From Lachnospiraceae bacterium (GTDB taxonomy: Bacteria; Bacillota; Clostridia; Lachnospirales; Lachnospiraceae): a stretch of DNA of 64,000 bases. The first letter of the stretch is position 1. Each line of letters starts with the position of its first letter. The stretch spans positions 37,974 through 101,973 of the forward strand of contig CABJAM010000014.1 in assembly GCA_902363555.1 (NCBI GenBank). Reading direction: 5' to 3'. This document shows positions 25,775 through 34,030 of the stretch, piece by piece. The notes below the pieces were generated by a model. It ran no database searches. It saw nothing but the letters and a program-made list of their open reading frames with translations, and was not told the origin of the DNA. The position numbers and the translations under genes are program-made.

Positions 25775-27257
25775 CAAAAAACTATATAAAGATTATTTGA
25801 GGCAGATTTTAAGCGGAAAAAAGATTTTTTTCCTGTTTTTAATATGTTTGGAGACAACGACTTACAGCATAAGTTTTTTATTAAGCGGGCTGTTTAAACA
25901 GGATATTTTTAACATATTGTCTGGTGAACCAGGTACGTTAGGAATTTCTGATATTGGCGTATTAATCCTATTGAACATTAGCGTTCCGCTGATTATTAAT
26001 TGTGTCAAGCAAATAAATTCGGCATTAATTACGCGCGCTGAGATGCACATTGTCAATGCCCAAAGAGAAATACTTTTCCGCAATTATTTTAATGGGAAAA
26101 TATCGACCGGTGTAGGATTTGGGGAAATGATCAATCTATATCGCAATGATTGTAATGATGTTAAAAATTATTTGCTGCAATATTATTACCAGCTTCCAAA
26201 AATCGTTTTGGCTGTTTGTATTTTGATCGTCTTATTTAATATCAATTTTGTGCTTACAATATTATGCTTAATACCGGTAGTCATTACAGTGATTGCCACA
26301 AAAAAACTAGGTAAAATGTTATCTTTATATAGAACGAATGTAAGAGAAGCAGGCGGTCAGGTAACGGAATTTATTGAAAATATATTTGATAATTATGAAT
26401 TTTTCAGTATAGAAATGGACAAAGGAAATATAAAGAACATCTTCAAAAAGAAATGTTCTAAACGTGCGGATTATGCGATCAGGGATTCAATGCTTGGAAA
26501 AATTATGGAGGTTTGTTCCGCTAAATCTGAATTGATCGTATTAAGCATCATTTTAATTTTCGCAGTGTCCTTTTTCAGGAATGGAAGCTTTACAGTTGGA
26601 AATTTTGTGCTTTTTGAATATTATTTTTGGTTCCTTTCAAGTCTGCCGGACTGCATCGCTAATATTTTGAAGGAACGCAAATTGTCTATCGTTGCTTATG
26701 ATCGTATACATAAAGGATTTCAGGAGGATAAAAAGGAAGCGCCTATAAAGCTTTTGGTAGATGAACGTCATATGAAGATTCAGTTTGACGGTAAGATATA
26801 TCCATTAAATCGTCAAATGGCTGCGGTAATTATAGGAAGCAGGAAACCTCTTTTAGAAAAGGCTTTATATTGCGACAGGAAAGGATTTTTCTGTTTGTAC
26901 CAAAATCCGACGCTTTTTTCCGGTACGATTGAAGAAAATATCTTATGGGGAAGCGAGAAAAATGATGAACTTCTTACGCATGTTTGTAAGATGGCTGACT
27001 TGCAAAAAGATCTGGATATTATTGAGGACGGCATAAAAAAACAGGTTGGGAAGGGGGGAGACGCGGTTTCCGGAGGTCAGCGTAAACGGATTGCTCTGGC
27101 AAGGATTTTATATAATAGACCTGATATACTTTTTATAGAAAACTTAGAGGATGGACTTGATAAAAAAACATTTGATCGTATTTATAATAATTTATTGGAA
27201 GATAAGAGATTAATCAAAATTTTTTATGTGACAAACAGTAATTTTTTAGAGCGATGA
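25764..27257 (+). CDS. ABC exporter subunit with degenerate Walker A/B and intact signature
   Basis: This roughly 497-aa half-transporter has five or six helices in the first 300 residues. Its ATPase domain keeps the signature VSGGQRKRIALARIL. It has no P-loop: the region reads IIGSRKPLLEKA (about residues 356-367) with no GKS/T. Walker B is ILFIENLED, without the catalytic Glu, and the switch His is replaced (YVTNSN). It thus supplies the signature to its partner's ATP site but cannot form a normal site of its own. The start is uncertain (ATGs at 25731, 25746 and 25764). The last has a weak AGAAAGAAG site and an 11-bp overlap with the partner gene. Confidence 0.85.
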   Translation: MKNNKKLYKDYLRQILSGKKIFFLFLICLETTTYSISFLLSGLFKQDIFNILSGEPGTLGISDIGVLILLNISVPLIINCVKQINSALITRAEMHIVNAQREILFRNYFNGKISTGVGFGEMINLYRNDCNDVKNYLLQYYYQLPKIVLAVCILIVLFNINFVLTILCLIPVVITVIATKKLGKMLSLYRTNVREAGGQVTEFIENIFDNYEFFSIEMDKGNIKNIFKKKCSKRADYAIRDSMLGKIMEVCSAKSELIVLSIILIFAVSFFRNGSFTVGNFVLFEYYFWFLSSLPDCIANILKERKLSIVAYDRIHKGFQEDKKEAPIKLLVDERHMKIQFDGKIYPLNRQMAAVIIGSRKPLLEKALYCDRKGFFCLYQNPTLFSGTIEENILWGSEKNDELLTHVCKMADLQKDLDIIEDGIKKQVGKGGDAVSGGQRKRIALARILYNRPDILFIENLEDGLDKKTFDRIYNNLLEDKRLIKIFYVTNSNFLER

Positions 27258-27305
27258 GCGTCCAGGTTTTTTACGAAAAATAAAGCAGGTGTTGGAGGTG
27301 GGTTT

Positions 27306-27452
27306 GTGATCTCATGGGCGAATATTATAAGCTGTTTTAATGAAAATGATTGCAAAGTCCTTCGGACAATAAACAGTACTCAGGAATACTGGAATGAAAG
27401 AACCCTATACAGAGGAATGACGGCAGAAGATCATTCCCTGGCGCCTTCGTGA
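27306..27452 (+). CDS. Small 48-codon ORF after the exporter genes
   Basis: A GTG preceded at ideal distance by GGAGGTG opens a 48-codon frame, 48 bp after the exporter. The peptide begins with a hydrophobic patch (ISWANIISCF), has two Cys (residues 10 and 16) and a polar C-terminal half (QEYWNERTLYRGMTAEDH). It ends inside the convergent AraC gene. I recognise no family. It could be a peptide substrate of the exporter or the stump of a longer gene cut at the border of the AT-rich segment. Confidence 0.4.
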   Translation: MISWANIISCFNENDCKVLRTINSTQEYWNERTLYRGMTAEDHSLAPS

Positions 27453-28540
27453 TTTTTTCGATAAACACTGGGGGAACAGTTATATATTCCTTTAAATACC
27501 CGGGAGAAATGATCGGCACTATTATACCCCACATATTCGCTGATAGCCTCGATAGGGAAGGTCGTCGACTGAAGGAGTAAAACCGCGGCTTTTATTTTAT
27601 ACTGTGTGATGATCTCATTAAAAGACAGGCCGGTACATGATTTAATGTGCCTGCCAAGATAATTGGGCTCATAATTGAAAAAACGTCCCAGGTTTGTTAA
27701 TGTAAGGTGCTTATAGTTTCCTCTGATATATGTCAGTATGGTCGGCATATTATTATATATGGAATTTCGACTGTTCCGTGTATTGGTTTTACCCGTATAG
27801 TGCCGTAAAAGCTCTGAAAAAAATATTTCTGTATAATTCATACAAATAGCGGAGGAGTAATTGCGGGCAAAGAGACTTTCTACGTAAATATATTTTAAAA
27901 TATTGCAGACATAAGCGCTGGGGGGCATATGAAATGCAAGCAGATTGTCCGAGGCCCGGTGGAGATAGGTTTGAAAAAAACGGGACAACGCATTATCATC
28001 GTTGAGCAAATGAAAAAAGGTGGAATCAAACGTACTTTTACGAATGGTAATGTTGAAAATCAGACTATCCGGCATTGCTTCAACGTCAAAGGGTTTGTGT
28101 GGGGGAATGATTATTAATTCGCCTTTACTTAATGTTAAATCCCCTTCATCGGTGTATATACTGCAATTCCCATTAAGAACATAGGCTGTGACAAAAAAAT
28201 CATTACTGTGTAAAGTTTTTTTCAGATTCCTCAGGGGAAATGTAACACTGATGCTATTTTGATGAAACGGAAATAGTTCCTCTGAGCGGAGTCTCGTATA
28301 AACGCCGGGATCGGTAACAAGCGGCGTGACATCGATGGGATGCTTTTCTATTATTTGTTTTAGACGCGAAAAATCTGAAAAATCATCATTCGCCAGATTG
28401 TATCTTCCAACTTCCGTGATTGAGGCTTTTTGGCGATGTAAGTGGGAGACTGCCTCATAAAAAGATATAGGCTGATGCTTTTTTTCTAAATAATTATCTG
28501 CATAATCTTGAATTTGTTTTTGAAGTAAATAATATGCCAT
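27431..28540 (-). CDS. AraC-family transcriptional regulator
   Basis: This 369-aa regulator has a middle cupin-like sugar-sensing domain (about residues 95-180, with GNCSIYTDEGDLTLSKGELIIIPP). The C-terminal double HTH (about residues 270-365) contains LTLTNLGRFFNYEPNYLGRHIK and ISEYVGYNSADHFSRVFK. It is divergent from the sulfatase/importer/GH5 genes and probably activates them. The C-terminal coding end overlaps a small ORF on the other strand by 22 bp. Confidence 0.9.
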   Translation of the reverse strand: MAYYLLQKQIQDYADNYLEKKHQPISFYEAVSHLHRQKASITEVGRYNLANDDFSDFSRLKQIIEKHPIDVTPLVTDPGVYTRLRSEELFPFHQNSISVTFPLRNLKKTLHSNDFFVTAYVLNGNCSIYTDEGDLTLSKGELIIIPPHKPFDVEAMPDSLIFNITIRKSTFDSTFFHLLNDDNALSRFFQTYLHRASDNLLAFHMPPSAYVCNILKYIYVESLFARNYSSAICMNYTEIFFSELLRHYTGKTNTRNSRNSIYNNMPTILTYIRGNYKHLTLTNLGRFFNYEPNYLGRHIKSCTGLSFNEIITQYKIKAAVLLLQSTTFPIEAISEYVGYNSADHFSRVFKGIYNCSPSVYRKNHEGARE

Positions 28541-28670
28541 TCAAACAGTACCTCTCTTGATCTGTTGCAAAAAAGCGGATTTTGTCGGTTCATAACCCTT
28601 ATTATAACATTAAATAATTCGCAAAAAAAGAGTATTATATAAATAAATTAACAGAAAGGGGAGGAAGAAT

Positions 28671-30236
28671 ATCGAAAGACCTAATATTATTATTTTTAAT
28701 CCGGATGAGATGAGAGCTGATGTTTTAGGGCATTTAGGCAATCCATCCGGAGTGACGCCAAACATGGACCGATTTGTAAAAAATGATGCCGTGTCTTTTG
28801 CACAGGCTTATTGCCAGAATCCGGTGTGTGTGCCAAGCAGATGCAGCTTTTTGTCGGGTCTTTATCCTCATGTATACGGCCACCGCACAATGGAATATGC
28901 CATTGATGGTGAATGTGTGCCAATGTTTAAGGAACTTAAGGATGCCGGGTATCATGTATGGATGAATAATCGGAATGATTTTATTCCAAATTATAAGGTG
29001 GAAGCATTTAAAGAAAATGCGGACACGATCTATTTCCCGAAAGGTCCTATGGTAAGGGCCCATGGAGCGGATACCGGAGAACATCCCAATTGGGTACAGC
29101 GGTCCTTTATGGTCGGGGTAATTCCGGAGGAATCGGAGGAAAGTCCGGACCGTGATGCGGACGCTTTCCGGACACTGCTGTCCTTCATAAAAAATCGTCC
29201 GGAAGATAAGCCTTTTTGCGCCTTTCTTGGCTTATTCAATCCGCATCCGCCTTATGGGGTTGAACAAAGATATTATGATGCAGTGGATCCGACGTTGATT
29301 GTGGATCGCATTCCAACGCCGAAGGACTGGGGGAAACTTCCGGCCATGCTGAAGCATTTGCATGACGAAATGAACCTTAAGCTGACGGAGGATGACTGGA
29401 AAGAGATGCAGCGGCTTTATTATGCCATGTGTATGAAGGTGGATGATTACTTTGGACAGCTCATAGCACTGCTGGAGGCAGAGGGTATTTATGATGAAAC
29501 AGATATTTATATTCTCAGTGATCATGGCGATTTTGCAGGGAACTACGGACTGCCTGAAAAGAATCAAAATACCTTTCAGGACTGTCTGACAAGAGTACCA
29601 CTGATCATCAAGCCTCGTGAAGGTATCCCAGTCGTTCCTGGTGTGCGAAACGGTCTTGTGGAGCTGATTGATTTTTATGCCACTGTAATGGATCTGTCCG
29701 GGGTAGAGGCGACGCATTCTCATTTTGGAAGAAGTCTGCGGCTGATGTTAGCAGACAGTAATGCCGGTGGCCGTGATTATGTGTTTTGTGAGGGCGGACG
29801 GCTTGCCAATGAAACGCATTGTATGGAAAACAGCCCTTTTATCCTGGACTGTTATGTGCCCCGGCTGGGGGGCCAGAAAAATAATCAATTACATACGAAA
29901 GCTACAATGATTCGTTCCAAAGATTATAAGTATGTGAAACGATTATATGAGCAGGATGAATTTTATGACCTGAACAGGGATAAAATGGAGCTTTGTAATG
30001 CCATTGATGAGCCGGAATATGCTGAGAAGATCCTGGAAATGAAGATGGCAATGCTGGAGTGGTATCAAAGGACCTGTGATATTGTTCCTTTTGCTGAGGA
30101 TGGACGCTGTGGAAATGCCTTCCAGACACTGATCGAGCAATATGTACCCGATGAATTAAAAGCGGCATATATGGAAAAAGCCCGAATGGGCGGCTATACG
30201 CTGGATGAATTTGAAACTATGTGCCAAAATTGCTGA
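28671..30236 (+). CDS. Sulfatase (formylglycine-dependent, S1 family), probable non-ATG start
   Basis: This hydrolase of sulfate esters (about 521 aa) has the maturation motif CVPSR in NPVCVPSRCSFLSG, so its Cys would become formylglycine. Metal-site motifs are ILSDHGDF and the N-terminal NIIIFNPDEMRADVLG. The first ATG (28710) lies after the conserved NPDE metal Asp and would delete the first beta-strand. The same frame is open upstream to 28647. A strong GGGGAGG lies six bases before an ATC codon at 28671, which gives IERPNIIIFNPDEMRAD, the expected N-terminus. It has no signal peptide. No sulfatase-maturating radical SAM enzyme is encoded in the window. Confidence 0.85.
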   Translation: MERPNIIIFNPDEMRADVLGHLGNPSGVTPNMDRFVKNDAVSFAQAYCQNPVCVPSRCSFLSGLYPHVYGHRTMEYAIDGECVPMFKELKDAGYHVWMNNRNDFIPNYKVEAFKENADTIYFPKGPMVRAHGADTGEHPNWVQRSFMVGVIPEESEESPDRDADAFRTLLSFIKNRPEDKPFCAFLGLFNPHPPYGVEQRYYDAVDPTLIVDRIPTPKDWGKLPAMLKHLHDEMNLKLTEDDWKEMQRLYYAMCMKVDDYFGQLIALLEAEGIYDETDIYILSDHGDFAGNYGLPEKNQNTFQDCLTRVPLIIKPREGIPVVPGVRNGLVELIDFYATVMDLSGVEATHSHFGRSLRLMLADSNAGGRDYVFCEGGRLANETHCMENSPFILDCYVPRLGGQKNNQLHTKATMIRSKDYKYVKRLYEQDEFYDLNRDKMELCNAIDEPEYAEKILEMKMAMLEWYQRTCDIVPFAEDGRCGNAFQTLIEQYVPDELKAAYMEKARMGGYTLDEFETMCQNC

Positions 30237-30463
30237 TGACGATTGTTAGCTGTGCGCCTATTAGTTAGTCCATGTTAAGGTCATAGAATCCAAGGCTGCA
30301 GCTTTGGTTTGATGCATTTATTCAAGAATGAAATAAAATAAAAAGCGTATTCAGGGGAAAGCCGGACTTCGGCTCTCCCCTGTTTTTAGTGTCTGTTTGG
30401 ATGTCGGGCATAATTGTGTTATCTGCGAGCACAATTTTTTTACTATCAGCCGTAAGGAACTGC
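30237..30463. other. Intergenic region between sulfatase and importer operon
   Basis: Apart from the terminator and the promoter listed separately, a short stem CCAAGGC/GCTTTGG lies near 30290-30307. No gene is supported here. Confidence 0.5.
30352..30389 (+). terminator. Terminator after the sulfatase gene
   Basis: CAGGGGAAAGCC pairs imperfectly with GGCTCTCCCCTG around GGACTTC-type loop bases, followed by TTTTTAG. Confidence 0.75.
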
Positions 30464-30469
30464 TATAAT
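30440..30469 (+). promoter_or_regulatory. Extended -10 promoter of the second sugar ABC operon
   Basis: TGCTATAAT (30461-30469) is a perfect extended -10. A weak -35 (TTACTA) lies 18 bp upstream. The start would be about 60 bp before the binding-protein ATG. Confidence 0.6.
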
Positions 30470-30533
30470 GAAATCACAATCCGGATGTGAGAAAGCGTAC
30501 GACAAGATCAAATGAATGAGAGGAGAAATATTT

Positions 30534-32123
30534 ATGAAAAAGATAGTAGCATTGGGGCTGGCGTTGATCATGGTGACCACCCTTCTGGCCGGCTGCGGCA
30601 AAGGCAGCGGCAGCGCAGCTTCAGATACAGCGGGGAAGGCTGACGATGGTTCCGTGAAAACGACAGAGGCCGGCAGCGGCGCAGATACAGCAGGTGCGGG
30701 CAGCGGCAACACAGATATAAGTGACAGAGATCATGTGGATATTACGATGATGCTCGTAAGTCCAAACAGTAATGAAACCGAGCTGAATAAGATTGCCGAA
30801 AAGTGCAGTGAGATCACGGAAGCCAAATTTAACACGACATTGCATCTTATATCTGTAACTCCGGCGGATTATGCGAATAAAATGAATATGATGCTCGCTT
30901 CCGGCGATACGCTGGATATTTTCCAGGGCTTTTCCATGTATAACCAGTATGTATCTCAGGGATATATGAAAGCTATCGAGGATTATGAGGATTATTACAG
31001 GGATGCACTGGAGGTTGTGGGTGACCGGGCTCAGGTGGCGAAAAGTAACGGTCATACGTATGGGATTCCCTTTATGAATCTGGGCGGAACCGGCGGGGAT
31101 GCATTTGCTTTTCGGAAGGATATTATCGATGCGCTGGGAATCGATCTGTCACAGGTTAAATCATGGGATGATTTTGCAGATGTATTAAGACAGATTAAAG
31201 CTGCCTATCCGGAGATGACACCGCTAATGGGCGGTGGAAGTGATCCTGCCATGAAGCTGACCAGTGATATGACTACCGGAAAATATGCCGATACGCTGGG
31301 GGATTCCATGTATGTGTCTGTATGGGACCCTGTAAATAATGATAAGGTAACAGCGACCGTAAGAAGTGATGGATTTAAGGCTGCTATTAATTTTGCATGG
31401 GAATGTGCAAAAGAAGGTTTGATTGGCTATGATGAGGTATCTCTTCCAGCAGACTTGGTAAAGGGTGGAAAATCAGCAGTCATGTTTACTGGAAATAGCC
31501 CTGCAGCAGAAGAAGAAATCAAGTCCTCCACAGGCTATGAGACGGTTATATGGACGCCGTCAAAGGAAAAGGCCGTTGTGTTTACAAATAATGCATGGAC
31601 CTGGTGTATAACCGACTACTGTAAATATCCGGAACGAGCCCTGGAAGTATTGAATGAATTTTACATTAATGCGGATTTGGCTAATTTACTGGAGTGGGGT
31701 ATTGAGGGTGAACATTATCGTGTGATTGATGAAGAACAGGGTATAGTAGATTTCCTTGAAGGCGAACATATGGGAAATGTCAAATATTATAACTATATTA
31801 AGGATAATATTCCAAACTGTTATCTGTGCTATGTAGGCGCGAATGAGAAGGCGGATAAATGGGCCCTGTATGAAAAGTTTAAAGAAGAAAATATAGTTGT
31901 TTCTCCGTATCTGGGTTTTGCTCTGGATCAGACCCCGATCCAGAATGAAGTAACTGCGTGCAGAAATATACTGGATAAATATATGGTAGGCCTGCTCAGC
32001 GGACAACTTGATCCAAATACAGAGTATGACAAAATGATTAGTGAATTGGAGACTGCCCATATTGATGATATTGTGATAGAGGCACAGCGGCAGCTTGATG
32101 AATGGATCGCCCAAAATAAATAA
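30534..32123 (+). CDS. Extracellular solute-binding lipoprotein of the second importer
   Basis: This 529-aa lipoprotein has a signal peptide and lipobox LLAGC (Cys about residue 21). A Gly/Ser/Ala-rich linker leads to about residue 65, followed by a two-lobed CUT1 binding fold ending RQLDEWIAQNK. AGGAG lies before the ATG at 30534; an in-frame ATG six codons upstream overlaps this site. It is first in an operon with two permeases, GH5 and an alpha/beta hydrolase, so the cargo is probably the oligosaccharide these enzymes cleave. Confidence 0.9.
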   Translation: MKKIVALGLALIMVTTLLAGCGKGSGSAASDTAGKADDGSVKTTEAGSGADTAGAGSGNTDISDRDHVDITMMLVSPNSNETELNKIAEKCSEITEAKFNTTLHLISVTPADYANKMNMMLASGDTLDIFQGFSMYNQYVSQGYMKAIEDYEDYYRDALEVVGDRAQVAKSNGHTYGIPFMNLGGTGGDAFAFRKDIIDALGIDLSQVKSWDDFADVLRQIKAAYPEMTPLMGGGSDPAMKLTSDMTTGKYADTLGDSMYVSVWDPVNNDKVTATVRSDGFKAAINFAWECAKEGLIGYDEVSLPADLVKGGKSAVMFTGNSPAAEEEIKSSTGYETVIWTPSKEKAVVFTNNAWTWCITDYCKYPERALEVLNEFYINADLANLLEWGIEGEHYRVIDEEQGIVDFLEGEHMGNVKYYNYIKDNIPNCYLCYVGANEKADKWALYEKFKEENIVVSPYLGFALDQTPIQNEVTACRNILDKYMVGLLSGQLDPNTEYDKMISELETAHIDDIVIEAQRQLDEWIAQNK

Positions 32124-32144
32124 CCTGGGAAAGTGGGAATATAA

Positions 32145-33068
32145 GTGAAATTAAAATCGAAGAAGAAAAATCATTGGAAGGAAAACATACCCTTTTACTT
32201 TATGGCGCTTCCCGGCCTGATCTATCTGCTAATAAATAATTACCTGCCCATGTTTGGTCTGGGGATGGCCTTTCAGAATGTGAATTTCCGCAAAGGCATG
32301 TTTGGCGGTGATTTTGTAGGGCTGAGCAATTTTGAATATCTGTTTTCCTCCAGTGAAGCATTTACGATGTTTCGCAATACGATCGGTTATAATCTGATCT
32401 TTCTTGTACTGGGGCCGGTCTGCGGTATTACGGTGGCAATATTCCTGAACAACATCCGTCAGAAGTACGCATCCAGAGTCTATCAGACTCTGGTGCTGCT
32501 TCCCCATCTTATATCCTATGTTGTGGTCAGCTATCTTGTATATGCCCTGTTAAATCCGGACGCCGGACTGCTCAACAGTCTGCTGGGCATGTTCGGAGTG
32601 GAAAAAATCAAGTGGTATTCGGAGGCCTCCTATTGGCCGGTGATTCTTGTTCTTGTAAATATATGGAAGAGTATCGGCTTTTCCAGTATCGTCTATCTGT
32701 CCAGTATCGTGGGAATCAGCGGCGAGTATTATGAGGCGGCCAATCTGGACGGCGCCAGCCGGTGGCAGCAGGTGAAGTATATCACACTTCCATTGCTGAA
32801 GCCCACGGTGATCACCATGACGATCCTGGGCCTTGGCTCCATATTCCGGTCAGATTTCGGTCTGTTCTATCAGGTGACTCTGAACCAGGGGGCTTTGATC
32901 CCTACGACACAGACCATCGATACTTATGTTTTCCGTGGATTAATGGAGCTGGGCAATCTGGGGATGAGCGCAGCAGCCGGATTTTTCCAGTCTGTGGTTG
33001 GTTTTATTACGGTCATTACTGCCAATGCGGTCATCCGTAAAATCAGTAAGGATAATGCGTTATTTTAG
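32145..33068 (+). CDS. CUT1 sugar ABC transporter permease (LplB type)
   Basis: This 307-aa permease has about six helices and the EAA loop EYYEAANLDGASRWQQVKYI. It starts with GTG at 32145, with only a weak purine-rich site upstream; no closer ATG fits the family N-terminus (KKNHWKENIPFYFMALPGLIYL). It lies 21 bp after the binding protein and 19 bp before the partner permease. No ATPase is present in this operon. Confidence 0.88.
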   Translation: MKLKSKKKNHWKENIPFYFMALPGLIYLLINNYLPMFGLGMAFQNVNFRKGMFGGDFVGLSNFEYLFSSSEAFTMFRNTIGYNLIFLVLGPVCGITVAIFLNNIRQKYASRVYQTLVLLPHLISYVVVSYLVYALLNPDAGLLNSLLGMFGVEKIKWYSEASYWPVILVLVNIWKSIGFSSIVYLSSIVGISGEYYEAANLDGASRWQQVKYITLPLLKPTVITMTILGLGSIFRSDFGLFYQVTLNQGALIPTTQTIDTYVFRGLMELGNLGMSAAAGFFQSVVGFITVITANAVIRKISKDNALF

Positions 33069-33087
33069 GAAAGAGGGATAATGATTT

Positions 33088-33969
33088 ATGATTAAGTCCA
33101 AGCAGGAAAAACGATTCCAGTTTTTATCCCATGCTGTTATGATCTTTGTATGTATTATGACTGTTGTGCCATTTCTGATTATGATTTCTTCGTCCTTTTC
33201 GGAGGAAACGCAGATACTGGCAAAGGGCTATTCTTTATTACCCAGAGGCTTTTCTCTGGATGCCTACACCTATATTTTTGAAAATGCTGCGGTCGTATTC
33301 AGGGCTTATGGCGTTACCATTTTAGTGACGGCTGTGGGTACGACGGTAAGTCTGATCATTACCAATATGTTTGCTTATGTACTTGCCCAGGAGGGTGTAC
33401 CGCTTGTTCGGATTATGATGTTTCTCGTCGTGTTTTCCATGCTGTTTAATGGTGGTCTGGTTCCTACATATTATGTGTATACTCAGTTTTTTCAAGTGAA
33501 AGATACATTGCTGGCGCTGATCGTTCCAACTCTGTTAATGAGTGCGTTTAATCTCATTCTTGTGCGCAATTATTTCCGGACAAGTATTCCACCGGCACTG
33601 ATTGATTCGGCTAAAATTGACGGCTGCTCCAAATTCCGGACATATACGAAAATCGTACTGCCGCTGTCGCTGCCCATTACGGCGACGATCGGTCTGCTCA
33701 CAGGCCTGGCTTACTGGAATGACTGGCAGAATGGTTTGTACTATATGACCGGATCTAAATTTCACAGCATTCAGCAGGTACTGCGTCTTATGGTCAATAA
33801 TGTGTCCTATCTGCAGCAGGCCGGAGCTCATGTGGAATCTATGCAGATTCCCATGACGACCATACGTATGGCCATCGCAGTGATCGCCATACTGCCTGTG
33901 CTTATCGTTTATCCGTTTTTTCAGAAATATTTTGTGAAGGGCATAACGATCGGGGCTGTGAAGGAATGA
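33088..33969 (+). CDS. CUT1 sugar ABC transporter permease (LplC/YtcP type)
   Basis: This 293-aa permease has six helices, the EAA loop ALIDSAKIDGCSKFRTYTKI and the conserved ending YPFFQKYFVKGITIGAVKE, nearly the same as in the first importer. It forms the second half of the channel with the preceding gene. The two importers of this window are therefore members of the same subfamily, arranged in different gene orders. Confidence 0.9.
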   Translation: MIKSKQEKRFQFLSHAVMIFVCIMTVVPFLIMISSSFSEETQILAKGYSLLPRGFSLDAYTYIFENAAVVFRAYGVTILVTAVGTTVSLIITNMFAYVLAQEGVPLVRIMMFLVVFSMLFNGGLVPTYYVYTQFFQVKDTLLALIVPTLLMSAFNLILVRNYFRTSIPPALIDSAKIDGCSKFRTYTKIVLPLSLPITATIGLLTGLAYWNDWQNGLYYMTGSKFHSIQQVLRLMVNNVSYLQQAGAHVESMQIPMTTIRMAIAVIAILPVLIVYPFFQKYFVKGITIGAVKE

Positions 33970-33978
33970 TGAGAGAAT

Positions 33979-34007
33979 GGTACAGTTGGGTACCGCCGAA
34001 CTGTTAC
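33979..34007 (+). repeat. Imperfect inverted repeat with the GTAACAGTTC motif
   Basis: GGTACAGTT is followed after 10 bases by GAACTGTTAC, the complement of GTAACAGTTC. It lies between the permease and GH5 genes and may be a weak terminator, a processing site or a regulator site. Confidence 0.4.
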
Positions 34008-34030
34008 CGTAAGAGATTGGAGTGGAGATA

